Both the position numbers and the translations under genes were made by a program. From Talinum fruticosum (Eukaryota > Streptophyta > Magnoliopsida > Caryophyllales > Talinaceae), in the NCBI GenBank assembly GCA_021018815.1, contig JAITYX010000046.1, positions 496,001-560,000 on the forward strand: a stretch of 64,000 nt of DNA. The letters run 5' to 3'. Positions 36,381-47,583 of the stretch are shown piece by piece; within the stretch, counting starts at the first letter, position 1, and the number at the start of each line of letters is the position of its first letter. Under the pieces are notes generated by a model, which searched no databases, had not been told where the DNA came from, and was given only the letters and a program-made list of their open reading frames with translations.

Positions 36381-36657
36381 GGGTTTGTGAACGAGGTTTG
36401 AATGAACGTCGTAACCTTCAAATTTGGTGAAGTTATACACGAATTTCGCCATTAGGTATTCGTTCTCATCGAGGAACACCGTGCGGCCGACGTGGTTCGG
36501 GATTTGAGGAGGTGGCGTAGTTGAGGAGGGCATGGGAGACGAGGTGGAGAGATAGGTAGCGACGGAGGATAGGAGGGAGGGGGAGAGTATTGGAGAGGGG
36601 AAGTTGAGGAGAGTGAGGGTGAAGGTGAAGGTGAAGAGGGAGAAGAAGGTGAGGAGT
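36381..36657 (-). pseudogene. Unidentified coding-like fragment, possible host exon
   Basis: A minus-strand frame reads a hydrophobic helix (LLTFFSLFTFTFTLTLLNF), a Ser/Pro-rich linker and then a more ordinary globular stretch (NHVGRTVFLDENEYLMAKF followed by VYNFTKFEG) before a stop near 36382. The second half looks protein-like rather than repeat-derived, but I do not recognise the family. Upstream on the same strand lies a long CT tract typical of plant 5' leaders. An overlapping frame reads through with His/Leu/Pro-rich sequence and could equally be chosen. It could be a decayed membrane-anchored host protein exon. Confidence 0.35.
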
Positions 36658-36745
36658 CATAGGTGGTGAGAGGTGGCTCCGCCGCCGTGCTTGTAGAAAG
36701 AAGGATGGAGAAACATCAGCTACCATGTGGCCTTCATTTGAGAAG

Positions 36746-36748
<3 letters not shown>

Positions 36749-36806
<58 letters not shown>
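36749..36806. repeat. (AG)29 microsatellite
   Basis: A pure AG dinucleotide tract (CT on the minus strand) just upstream of the unidentified minus-strand fragment, where a CT-rich 5' leader would be expected. Confidence 0.97.
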
Positions 36807-36808
<2 letters not shown>

Positions 36809-36851
36809 CAAAGAACAAGAGTTAATTGTGTGTGGTTTAGCAAATCACAAT

Positions 36852-38157
36852 TAAAGACTCGAACTGTCATATACATCATTCTGAGTTCCATCAAGGAATC
36901 GGGTATAGGACTTCATCTCTTATAAGGTTTTGATTAAAAGTCATTCCATTTGTTTTATAAGCTTTTCTGAGTGATATAACATCTTTTCTAAGTGTTATAG
37001 AAACTATCGCATATGTTCTCTTTTTATTCCGATCGACTCGTAAAGCATATTCTTATTTATCATTTCACACACAGCTTCCGAGTCACTCGGACAACACTCG
37101 AATATATTGCATGTTCAAACACTTGTTCTATTATGCATAAACTTAGTTTTGACTTCATGATCTAAGTTTGATTGGATTACTCGTGTTAATTCATCTTTCT
37201 AAGTCAAGCATGCTTGGTTTGAACATTGGCGGTCTAGATAAAGTCTTTCCATTCCGATGTTATTTATCCGACTTGCTTTACTTCTAGACCGACTCGGATG
37301 GAATTTGAGTATAATGGATATTAGACTCGTAAAATTCCACTCCTTTAGGACTCGGATAATTATGCATTTATTTATCTTAATTAAATTATTATCTCGTGTC
37401 TAATCTTGGACTAAAGTATTTTATACTTTAAAAACCAAATTAATTTACTTTTGTAGGCTATTCAAACGAGGCTATCCTATTTTTGAAATACAAAAGTAAC
37501 CGGCTTCAAGATGTCAAGTCACCAGCAGACAAGGTCTGTTTCTTCCTCCGACCGAAGACCGGACATTGTGTCGTGGTTGTATGTTTCTAAAACTGGAAAT
37601 TTGCAACGCTAAGCGGTTTTCACTCTACTTTTTAGACACCACCAGTGGATTGGGACTTCCAATGGAGTTAAGAGCCGTTGCCCAACGTTCACACCTCAAC
37701 GGATATTTTCCGAGTGACTCGGAAAATCCATTGCAACTGGTCACAAAGGACTTCCAGTCGAAGATAGTCACAACGGCTAATCCGCTTGGTTATCTATAAA
37801 TAGAAGCCAACTCTCAAGACTTGATGATTGCTGAATCAACCGTCAATACACACACTTAAGAAAAAGTCATTGTATTCATACTCAATCTTCTACTTACAAC
37901 TCCAACTTTGTACTTAATATCTTTCCGAGTTGTAAGGTCTTGTAATCGCTTTACAAACACTCATTCTTACTTTCGAGTAAGGTCCCTTGACTGAGCTGTA
38001 AGGGTTAACTCAGCTCACTTGTCCCTAATTGTAAAGGTTACCTCGGTTAGGAAGTACTAGATCGGATAAGGTAATTTCTGAGTTTAGGACAATCTTGTAA
38101 GGAATTGTCTAAGGGAGTAATTCTGGTTGACTTAGTCTCTCCAAGAGCAAACCTTCA
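36852..38157 (+). mobile_element. SIRE-family Copia solo LTR, 1.3 kb
   Basis: It starts TAAAGACTCG (consensus TGAAGACTCG elsewhere here, so TG has become TA) and ends CCAAGAGCAAACCTTCA, the same end as the LTR of element B. ACAAT flanks it on both sides (36847-36851 and 38158-38162), a perfect 5-bp duplication, and no primer-binding site or internal region follows. It is therefore a solo LTR. It contains a TATA box and matches the element B LTR along its length. Confidence 0.93.
37794..37803 (+). promoter_or_regulatory. TATA box of the solo LTR
   Basis: CTATAAATAG lies in GGTTATCTATAAATAGAAG, conserved at the same place in the LTR of element B (48455). It is the likely core promoter of the retrotransposon transcript. 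Confidence 0.7.
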
Positions 38158-38162
38158 ACAAT

Positions 38163-38408
38163 TTAAAGGTTGTGGTTAATTTGCGGGTATTAACCGAATG
38201 GGGAATATCAAGGACTTGTAGGAGAGGAGAGAGCAAATCAAATTTGACACAGTAAAACTTAATAGCGAGATGAGTTTTCTAGGAAGCCGTATGAAGTTGA
38301 GCCTATATAGCTGGGCAAGATGAAGAAACCGGACCCATGATAGTTAGCCAGATTTTCTCTTACCTCTTTATTTAACCCATCACAAGTCTGTTTCAATTTT
38401 CTAGTTTC
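38163..38408. other. Short unassigned DNA between solo LTR and CACTA
   Basis: Removing the solo LTR joins this to 36851. It includes TTTAAAGGTTGTGGTTAATT and has no recognised gene. Confidence 0.4.
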
Positions 38409-38439
38409 GTACACTACTACAAGAACCATTTTTTAACTA

Positions 38440-38635
38440 CGGTTCAAAATGACCTTTAACTACGGTTATCGAGTGTCGTGTATGTGGTCGTCATTGTAGG
38501 TGGACATCTTTTACTACGGTTCAAAACCGTAGTTAAAGAAGGCCTATGATGATGGTTTAGATGAAGAATCGTCGTCATGGGCCTTCAACCATACCTTTCA
38601 CTACGGTTCTTCCTTAAGAACCGTAGTAATAGGTC
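38440..38635. repeat. Subterminal motif cluster of the third CACTA family
   Basis: AACTACGGTT, ACTACGGTTC, AAACCGTAGTTAA and AACCGTAGTAA occur in both orientations next to the CACTA terminus. They are the analogue of GCGACGGA and GCGTCGGA in the other two families. Confidence 0.8.
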
Positions 38636-39159
38636 TAATTTTTTAAAAATAATTTTTCTTGTATTTTCTTGCCCTCTCTACAGTATAAATCATATACAAC
38701 CCGACACAAATTCTTTCAAAATATACAAAGCATAATCCAATACAGTCTTGACCAGAATATATACAAAACAACATATATCATCACATGTTGAGCCTTAATA
38801 TATATACCTATGTACATATATACCAATAACCGTATGACTATTAAAATCACAAACTTGACCAATCAAATAATGAAGAATAAGTGTAAATATATACCTATGT
38901 CTTTATATGGTTATATATAAACTCTGCTCAACCTTGTTTTAACTTGTTCAGCACTTCATCTCGTATAGGGAGTGAGTGGCTTAATTCCTCGAAAATATTA
39001 TGACCAATGATGTAAAAGGCATATTAATTAGAGCAAGTGCAAGTGTTAATCAAGCTGAAAAAAGAACATTAAAAAATAACTTTTTCATAATCAATTACAA
39101 CCGCAAGTGCAAGTATACCTCTTCGAGGACTAGACTTATTTAAATTGAGTTTGGTCACA

Positions 39160-39640
39160 ATCTCTTTCATGTACTCGTAGAATGTAGAAGTCGTACTTTA
39201 TGTTTCCCAGCTTGTTTATGGCACTACAATAATAAAATATATTCCCAACACAGAGAATTAATTAGTACTTTATGTAGCTAGCAAGTAATATGAAATGAAA
39301 AACAATTAAAGTAGACTTAACCCAAGAGAACCTCACCTTTACGGGGACAATTATTGGCTTTGGTCTAGTTCGTCGGTCTCTCAAGCCTCCGCCATAATCA
39401 TAATGTGATAGAGCACTATTTTTCATTCAGAAAAATAAAATTCAAATTAGACGAACAATTGAAACGAATACTAATTAACGAAACAACATAAAATGATTAA
39501 AGTATGAACTCACGTCTCAAGTACGTTCTTGATATCTTTCCTCATGGTATGACAAAGAGTATCAAGCCAATACATGATATTAGCCCTTCGAAATATGGCA
39601 GCAAGCATCCAATGATGGCTATACAACCACAAATAACACA
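39160..39640 (-). pseudogene. Ulp1/C48-like cysteine protease remnant of a CACTA element
   Basis: On the minus strand, HHWMLAAIFRRANIMYWLDT (39616 downward) followed by LCHTMRKDIKNVLET gives the His and the Asp-containing strand of a C48 (Ulp1/SENP) peptidase. After an intron-like gap comes a second block ending in YMKEIVTKLNLNK. Where C48 families have Cys-Gly before the FY..R motif, the sequence at 39198-39184 reads Lys-Tyr-Asp-Phe-Tyr, so the nucleophile is gone. Transposon-borne Ulp1 proteases are common in plant CACTA and MULE elements, and their role is unclear. A frameshift separates the motif from the following helix. Clearly inactive here. Confidence 0.65.
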
Positions 39641-40321
39641 TTTATATAAGTATGTATAACACCATAAAACTTCGGTTAATTAGTTTATTTGTATACTTAC
39701 TTTTCATTGAACAACGCCAAGTACCATGTGTTATCTTGTGCATTACGTTTCATTACTTTTAAAATATAGTTGGTTCGTTCTTCATGTTTCGCCCAACTCC
39801 TTAAGTGGAATTAGGGTTCGAACCGAACGAAGTGCTTTCCAATATTGTGCAGCCACCTTACATATTAATTATATGTAGTTAGAAATTGAAATTAATAGTA
39901 AAAACAAAAGAACTTATTAGGAATACAAGTAACTCACATGATGCCAAACATAACAACAGATGTGCCGATATCCTCCATCTCTAAAAATTACAATATGTCG
40001 TCCGGGAAGACAAAGAAGGTCATGTCCTCTTTGTCCCCTTCACGTTGCCCAAACATGTGGCTTGGCACGTTACGGATCAACGGTGTCTCTGCTGACAAAG
40101 TCTTCACATAATCTGTGCAAATTAGCACACCAATCTGTGCGGGACTCCTCAATGGATACGAGAGGAGACTTCTTCGGATGACGAGCGGGCACTGCGGAAC
40201 GTTTGCTTATGCCAACCGAGGGAGATGGAGTTCCCATAATCCCACTCTTTCCCTAATATCTTAGTGAATAATCAATATAAAAATTAGAACTATATATGGG
40301 TGATATTAATAATAGCTAAAT

Positions 40322-40555
40322 CTAATATTTTAAAAAATGAATTACCATAGAGAGGATGACCAAACTCTTAGGCCAATGAAGAAAAGTGTTGACTGTGTCA
40401 TCAACACCGTGGAGGTCCGATGTCCGGATCAAAAACTTACACTCGCCTTTCCTATGCATGACCTCTTTAATACTCACCCTCACCTCATTACCTAGAAGGG
40501 GTGTCCTGTGAACGACGGTGTTTGACCTCCACGGGAAAACAACACCCAATGCCAC
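40322..40555 (-). pseudogene. DUF8039-like segment of a CACTA protein
   Basis: The minus-strand frame reads ALGVVFPWRSNTVVHRTPLL, then NEVRVSIKEVMHRKGECKF, then DDTVNTFLHWPKSLV. This matches the pattern of a domain found in En/Spm-associated plant proteins (...VRVSV..V..G...L..P.....V..A....V.WP..LV). The next block downstream (40250-40180) is Pro/Ser/Arg-rich. It probably lies between the tnpA-like part and the protease in one fusion gene. Confidence 0.5.
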
Positions 40556-41038
40556 AACATGCTCTAGGGGAGGGTGATGAGAAGCTAGCTTTTAATTCGC
40601 TGGTTGCATAAGAATAAACATAACAATTACAATCATGGGAAAACCTTTGACATAAAAGTTAAACAATCTAAAAATATTGAAAATAAACGGACAGAGTTTC
40701 CCTTAAAAGTAAACATTTTCTCGGAATAACGACCCTCAGCCGAAACAACAAAAACATACTATATAAGTAATTACTCAACGACCACACACTCGGAGTTCCA
40801 CAACAACCACACAACAACCAAAACAACGGCCACACTGGAATTCATTCAACAAGATTATACACCAATCAGTCAAAATATAAACATGCATGTAAATAACGAC
40901 ACTTATGGGAAACAACAAAACATACGATAAGTAATTATTCAACAATATTATACACCAATTAGTCAAAATATAAACATGTATGTAAATATAATTTTTTTCA
41001 AAAACTAAATTACCTCTGCTAAAACTTCAAATTGGTCG

Positions 41039-42330
41039 ATGAGTGAGCTTGCATTTGCGCTCGCCGGTGTGTGTGGTGAGAATAGATGTAAATCACTAGG
41101 TACCGACATACCCATGTTAGTTAAGTACGACCTCATCCGGTCCTGCATCTTTACCCACATCTATGCTCTCATTTCTTCCATCTATGCAACCAATATTTGG
41201 GACATTTCGGACTACATTTTGAACTGCACTTTGACCTTCATTTCAGCCTTCACTTTGGCCTTTATTTCGGCCTTTATTTCGGCTCGCATTTCGACCTTCA
41301 CTTCGGCCTTCATTTCGGCCATTTAGGCCTCCATATGTGCTTGGCTGGTAGAGACGGGGCGCTTCTTCCTAGCCTCAAAGTGCTGAACTATCCCCACCCT
41401 CCCAACAACGGCTTGAACATGACCTGGATGCTCATCTCTTTATAGGGCGAAGGCTAGCTTGTCCCTCCTCCCGGTGGTGTCGGCGACTTCGAAGTCGATG
41501 CACTGTGACAAAGACTTCGTAAGAAGAAAAAATTATCATTTGACAATTCATAAATTTTAAAACCGATAAGTTCTCAAAATAAATAAAGGAAATAGTAAAA
41601 AAACTCAAGAGTCGCTACGCAATAGGTTTCATCTTTCTTCTTTCTTCCTTCGAACTACGACTCATCCCTCTCGATAGCGAGTTGCGAAGTATCTATGATG
41701 GAACCTTCACCGAATGTGGTTTGAAGTTGTTCAAGCTTTTGCTTATACAACCTCTCCTCCAACTTCGCTTATCCCCCACCGGACATTACATGAAGATACA
41801 CATTACTCTTAATCCTCTTCCGGTAGGCTTTACCTACCACCTGCACAAGTAATTAAGACAACGAAAATATCAGTTCATAAGACTTAAATCGAAAAAAGAT
41901 AAAAAATGACGATGATAAATTACTATGTATTCTAGAGAGGAGACATATGATTCAAATGATCTCTAGTACTTCTCGGTGATACAATTGAAGACCTCCCAGG
42001 ATCTACCTTACGCCTCTATCTGTTTTGTTACGTAAACCAATATCTTGGCAATGTGAGATTTGAAGTCTCTAAACTTTTCTGCCGCCGACGTGAGGGTCTT
42101 GTGTTTCACCGAGGGGATCTCGGATTCATTAACATTCAAGATGAAGGTTTTACGAAACACAAGAACGACATGCATTAGTACATATATTAATCATTTATAA
42201 TAAGTTGCAATACTAAGTTAAGACGTAGTGCATTTACCCGAAGATCGTTCCAAAGGTTTTCCTTAATGGATTCGGGGACTTCATTCCATTTTCCGTAATT
42301 GATGTTCACGTATGTGCTGGTTCGTTGCAC
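41039..42330 (-). pseudogene. tnpA-like segment of the third CACTA family
   Basis: At about 42310-42240 the minus strand encodes NYGKWNEVPESIKENLWNDL, like the N-terminal segment of plant En/Spm TnpA-type proteins. At about 41760-41630 short frames resemble the usual EKLYKQKLEQL..TFGEGS..DTSQLAIERD.SY stretch in pieces. The 4-residue repeat at 41225-41325 follows. Intron-like AT-rich spacers separate the blocks. It probably bound the AACTACGGTT subterminal repeats; that is inference from the family role. Confidence 0.55.
41225..41325 (-). repeat. 12-bp tandem repeat encoding a 4-residue charged motif
   Basis: Plus-strand units such as CTTCATTTCGGC, CTTTATTTCGGC and CTTCACTTCGGC repeat about eight times. 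On the minus strand they encode (Lys/Arg)-Ala/Val-Glu-(Met/Ile/Val) repeats, a helix with alternating charge. It lies within the tnpA-like segment, in the position of a coiled coil. Confidence 0.85.
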
Positions 42331-42480
42331 CAACATAGCTCATAAAGCGAGCTTTATACAACATTTCCGTGGTTATCAAAATTGACCCGTGTAAGGAAGG
42401 TTGAATCATGTCTACTTCGGACCAACTTCTCCTCGTTCATCATAGTTCGTCCCCTCGATTTTATTTTGTACTTTGGGAAG

Positions 42481-44437
42481 AATCCATTTTATACTGCAAA
42501 CAATTATACAACTCTTGATAAATAAACATACATATCTATGACGTGCAAGCAATTACTACTCCGGACCTACTCTTGATAAATGAACAACAATTTTTAGCAT
42601 GGATATCTAATACACGTGCGAGAGGAAACGAGCACGGGGCATTTCGGACAGAAACACGAAGTTGGGCTGGGTAGCGAGCCAACATAGGCTAACCGTGTTA
42701 TCCGGCACGGCTCGTGCTGGCTGTCCGAGCACCCCGGTTATGTTTTTCTCCTCTCATTGTCACTTATACTTGGCCTTTTAAAATAGCATTCAACATGTAT
42801 AACAATGTATTTGTCAAGTTTAATTATGCTAACGAGAGCGAGCATACTCTAAATACTATAAGTTACATATCAAGATTTAGGCCCCAAGTTTCAAGCGGAC
42901 AATGACGACCATATAAAATGCCACATTTACACATTTCATTTACAAAATAAGAGAGAGAGATATAGAGTCCGAAAATCTTGTTTCAAAAATCAATATGAAA
43001 ATTCCATAAGTCTCTTTTATAACTTATTAACAGATAAGAAATATTGACATGATTTTTAGATCTTAGTGTATATTCTTCACAAATAAGGCATTGGTTATGA
43101 CTTCGAAAGTCAAACAAAAAGGCATACAAAAATTTCATTGACAGAGTTTACACAATAAAAATAATAAAGTCACCATAACTTTGGAAAAAGAAAAAACTAC
43201 TTTAACCATTTCAAGAACTCAAAGACATTCATATTCTAAAGCTATTCAAGTTTGGGTACTTGAGGGAATTGCAAGCCACCAAACACAATGAATGAGGTTA
43301 AAGTACTAATATTTTAGTGTTAAATATTTTCTATACTCAAGTTATTAAAAACTCCCTCAAGTTTTATGGAAAAACTATTTTTCAGACCCTGTTTTCTTAC
43401 TCTTATAGCAGTAATTTTTAAAATTTATATTTTTGATATAGAATAGGATGAAATATGCAAAATTACTAAATTAAGCTTGATTTTATGAAAAAGATTATTT
43501 TAACGATTTAAAATTTTTATTTTGACTTTATAGGTACTAGTTATTACAATATATTACTTATATCACAAATAGTATATTTTGCCTTTACAAAATAATTAAA
43601 ACTAAATATAGAGTTTACCTGAACTTAGTTGGCATGGGATCCTGGTGTTCCTCTATCTTCAAGTTCACAGAGATTGCTAATCTCAACCACACCTCCTTTA
43701 GATCAAACATAATACAAATTTGTTTCATTTCCTACCTCAAACCGTAATCACTAATAAGGTTTTTTTCTTTTACGAATAGTCATACTTTAATAAAAAAATT
43801 GTAATATTTAAGAGATAAGGTTCAATTGTATAATGTTCCCTAATGGGAATTTTTTTAATTATTATGGTAAGCTTGAAAGTGAATATTTTACAGTTGAAAG
43901 ATTAAAGAGGGACTTAAGCTACAAACTTTGTCGAGAGATGCTTGCTCGTAAAGAAATAGAGAATCCCGACTTCTCCTTTACTCAAGCTATGCTCAGATGA
44001 CCATATTCCTTCAAAATGCTCAATCTCTCCTTATATAGAGATGTAATACAGAAGGTGCCGTAATGGCTATAATACACCCACCCACCCACACACACACACT
44101 CACACACACACACACATACACACACAAACGCACACACACACACACAATATTACAAGATGTCTCACATGGCTACAATAAACTCAACAATACACTGTTAAAC
44201 ATAGGATATTCTAATAAAATAATAAATAACTACTTTTAATGATGATGCAAATTGTTTTTTAAAGCACTCAATTATCATCATTAATATTCTACACGTCTTC
44301 TGAAGAATCAGGCATAAACTAATATTTCTTTATGATTTTGAAATCAAGTAATTCCTCCAAAACTATTAGACATTCATCTCTTAACTCAAACACATTTTTT
44401 ATGAGTTTCTAAATGAATATAGTCTTGCAAGAATCCC
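42481..44437. other. AT-rich intergenic DNA, no recognised gene
   Basis: A moderately GC-rich patch at 42605-42740 (GAGCACGGGGCATTTCGGAC, CCGGCACGGCTCGTGCTGGC) could be the leader of the third CACTA family, by analogy with the other two. The rest shows no element ends or coding region. Confidence 0.4.
44074..44146. repeat. Imperfect CA microsatellite
   Basis: CACCCACCCACC followed by (CA)n interrupted by CT, AT, AA and CG; about 73 bp. Confidence 0.95.
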
Positions 44438-44440
44438 TTA

Positions 44441-45514
44441 GGGCTTGTTTGGTTCGATGTAATCAAAGTGGTAATGCAATCAAATTGGTAATGGTGATTA
44501 CATTACCATGTTTGGTTACAACTTTGTAATGCAATCAAAATTACATTGTAATCACATTAACCTCTACCTATGCAATTACAATTACTTGAACATTTACTAA
44601 ACAATCATGATTACATCCATAATTGTGATCAAATTGTAACATACTTTCAATAATTCTCTCCCCCACCCTCTCAATTCCATATGCATTTTCTCTCTCCTCC
44701 TTGGCAAGTAAAAAACTTATCTATTTGATAAGAAACTTAATTTTGTTTTATTCTATTATCTTAATATATCATATGATCGTTAAGTCATTAAGAGAAAATT
44801 TTAACTTTAATATTTTGGATTTAAAATTTAAGTATTCAATTAAAAAGGTAAAAGAAGCTTAAATTAAATTTTTTAGATCAAATTTTTTTACTTGTTAACA
44901 CTTATCTTTAATTCAATAAATATTTATCATAAATAAAATAATTTTAGTTTGTATTTTTATCCATGAAAAAAATTCAAAACTTAATTATATGATAGAAGAG
45001 AAAAACCTCAAATATAAATTTAGAGTTTAAAATTTTGTTGTATCTTCGCTACGACAAACATTTATTACCACTAGAACAATCCAATTGATTTTTGGCCAGA
45101 AAAAAATTAAAATTAGGAAATATGATATAAACGATTAAAAAAGCTCAAATATGATTTTGAATTTAAAATATTTTTGTGTGGATAACATTTATCTTTATTA
45201 CTATATTTATTGTTATTAGAATAATATAGTTTATATTTGCAATAAAATTTGATTATTTGATAGAAAATATTTTTAAAAGCTCAAAACTAAATATGTAACT
45301 CAAATTTTTATTTAGATAGCATTTATCTCTATTACAATAATTTAATTACTAACTTTTGTCATTGAAATAATTCATTACCATTGTGATTACATTACACTTT
45401 TTATATAACCAAACATAGTAATGTAATTGTTGTCCCATTACATTGCATATCTAATTACATTACATAATTGATTACATTATACCCCTATTACATTACATCC
45501 AACCAAACGCCACA
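44441..45514. mobile_element. PIF/Harbinger-like MITE, 1.07 kb
   Basis: The left end GGGCTTGTTTGGTTCGATGT and the inverted right end TGTGGCGTTTGGTTGGATGT share GTTTGGTT.GATGTAAT. TTA flanks both sides (44438-44440 and 45515-45517), the Harbinger target. Both ends continue with TAATG/ATTACA-rich sequence. The first bases of the two ends do not match, so the terminal repeat is imperfect or one end has decayed. No transposase. The GTTTGGTT end is widespread in plant MITEs. Confidence 0.75.
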
Positions 45515-45543
45515 TTAATACTTTTATACATGCTTTGCATTCT

Positions 45544-46938
45544 TGATGAGGTATAAAATCACATAAGAGTATAAGCTTTATCAAACATATCTTTCTCGAT
45601 CTTAGAAATCGATTCATCGCTTGTGTCCGACCCACTCGAACTCAATTTTGGGTTTTTGACCCTCTAAGACAAACTTATACACAAAGTTTACCTAAAAACT
45701 TCACACACTTAACTTATCTTTTAAGCTAGCTTGTTTAATATTTCAAAATAGAACTACTTGTATTAATTCTAAAATAACTAGATTTATTTAGTTGAAATTA
45801 ATTAAATTGCCAAACACCGAAATATGTCTATATAAATCTTGAACTCAATTTTATCTTATTTATCATTTGAGTTTAGACATAAATGGAATTAGAACATATT
45901 GCATATTGAACTTGAAAAAATTCCATATATTAAGGATTTATAGTTGTTAACTACTTTATTTAACTTGAATCTTTATCTAATCTTGGACCAAGGTATTTTA
46001 ATACTTTGAGTACCATTTATATTTTGTTTTTGCAGGATTATTAAAGTTGATTATTAATCTCAGTTTAAAAGAAAAAACAACGAATTTCTTACCGTTTTTA
46101 ATCGGCAGATAGGAAAGCACCATTTTCGGGCCGACTCGGACATCACGTAACATCTGTTTGTTTCCATTTCCAGTAAACTTCATTCTTTGAGTCTAATAAC
46201 TATTTCTACCATGGTTTTTAGATACAACAGGTAGGTAGGACTGCTTTTTGAGACTAGAACCCATACTCAATGGATACATCCACAATGATTATATTTTTAG
46301 GGACTCAAACTACCCATTGTAATGACTACCCGATCCATAAGCCCGAGCCCAAGGAACAACGACTAACTCTGCTGCTTCTAAATAGAACCCTCATTACAAG
46401 ATTTAAAAGATTGTTGGAACAACATTCTTAACTCTCATACTCATACTTCTAGCATTCAACTTTTGTACTTAAAACTTTCTTTCAAAGTTGAAAAGAAAAG
46501 TCTTATAATCACTTTTATTTTCTTATACACTTTTCCACTTTCTTTCCTTGACCGAGCTGTAAGGGTTAACTCAACTCAATTGTCCCTAGCTGTAAGGTTA
46601 TATCGGTTAGGAAGTACTATGATAGATAAGGTAACTTCTATGCCTAGGAGAAACTTGTATTTGAATTGTCTAAGGGCACAAGTCGGAGAGTGTGTCCTTT
46701 GTATTTTGTGGATTCAAATAGTGGATTTGACTTGGTGTCTAATTGACATTGGTCGTGGTTTTTTGCCCAAGAGGGTTTCCACGTAAACATGTCTCTGTAT
46801 CTCTTTTAAGTCCAAGCTAGACTCGGTCTACTTTTCCGAGTTATGAGCTTCTCAAAAGTTTTTCAATTTTCGCATTATTTTCTTATTACCTATTCACCCT
46901 CCTCTAGGGTGACTTAGACTCTGTATTCTAAACCTTCA
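45544..46938 (+). mobile_element. SIRE element A: old 5' LTR
   Basis: From TAATCTTGGACCAAGGTATT (45978) onward it aligns with the element B LTR: TATA region at about 46378, GACCGAGCTGTAAGGGTTAA, GGTTAGGAAGTACTA and an end in AACCTTCA at 46938. The start is approximate (TGATGAGG at 45544). The degenerate primer site TTGGTAGAAGAG follows. It is more diverged than element B, so it is older. Confidence 0.75.
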
Positions 46939-46939
46939 A

Positions 46940-47583
46940 TTGGTAGAAGAGATTAGCCTTTCACAAGAGGATCTAACGATTGAAGGTCTAAAGATCAAAT
47001 GACTCTTAACTATGGAGAGTTCGATGAAGGAGGTCATTCACTAGACCACCCAAGTTGAAAGGGTCCAACTTCACTCATTGGAAGAAGATTATGGAGTGCT
47101 TCATTCAAGACTATGATGAAGAAGTCTAGGATGTCATCTTCAATGGAAACTATGTTCCCACAAAGCAAGTTGATAATCGGACAATGGCTAAAGTAAAGTC
47201 AAAATTTCCAACATAAGCAAATGAAAGGCACACAAAGAATTTCAAAGTTATGAACATCCCGATGTGTGTCTAGAGGCCCGAGAATATAATAGAGTATCAG
47301 CCTGTGATACTACTACAGAGGTGTGGGATATTCTTGTCACCACCCATGAAGGCACAAGTCAAGTAAGGCAAGCAAAGATAAGTTAGTACCTTCACAAGTA
47401 TGAAATGTTCGAGAAAGAGGCTAATGAGAACATAACTTAGATGTACATTAGCTTCATTGAGATTGTCAACAATCTCAAATTTCTTTGAAAGAAGATGTCC
47501 AACAAAGAAGTTGTAAGAAAGCTTTTGAGAAGTCTTCCGAAGAAAAATGGGGCTCGAAGATGAAAACAATCAAGGAGGCTCAA
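46940..47583 (+). pseudogene. SIRE element A: gag fragment
   Basis: This is the homologue of the first 640 bp of the element B internal region: TAACTATGGAGAGTTCGATG at 47007, GAAGAAGTCTAGGATGTCATC, GTATGAAATGTTCGAGAAAG, and ending at ACAATCAAGGAGGCTCAA. The start ATG of the ATGGCTCGGAACAATGG form is destroyed. The sequence stops exactly where element B begins, so B is inserted in A. Several stops. Confidence 0.75.

Larger units (their letters stand above)
38412..42480 (-). mobile_element. CACTA element of a third family, only left end found
   Basis: The left terminus CACTACTACAAGAACC is followed by subterminal AACTACGGTT/AACCGTAGTT motifs up to about 38630. Minus-strand remnants follow of a Ulp1-like protease, a DUF8039-like segment and a tnpA-like segment, all typical of CACTA elements. 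No matching right terminus (ending TAGTAGTG) was found before the MITE at 44441, so the right boundary given is only the limit of recognisable coding sequence. The element is truncated or its far end has decayed. Confidence 0.75.

Noticed and set aside
38412..44440. Complete CACTA element with both ends
   Set aside because: No inverted terminus with AACCGTAGTT-type subterminal motifs was found before the MITE, so only one end is claimed.
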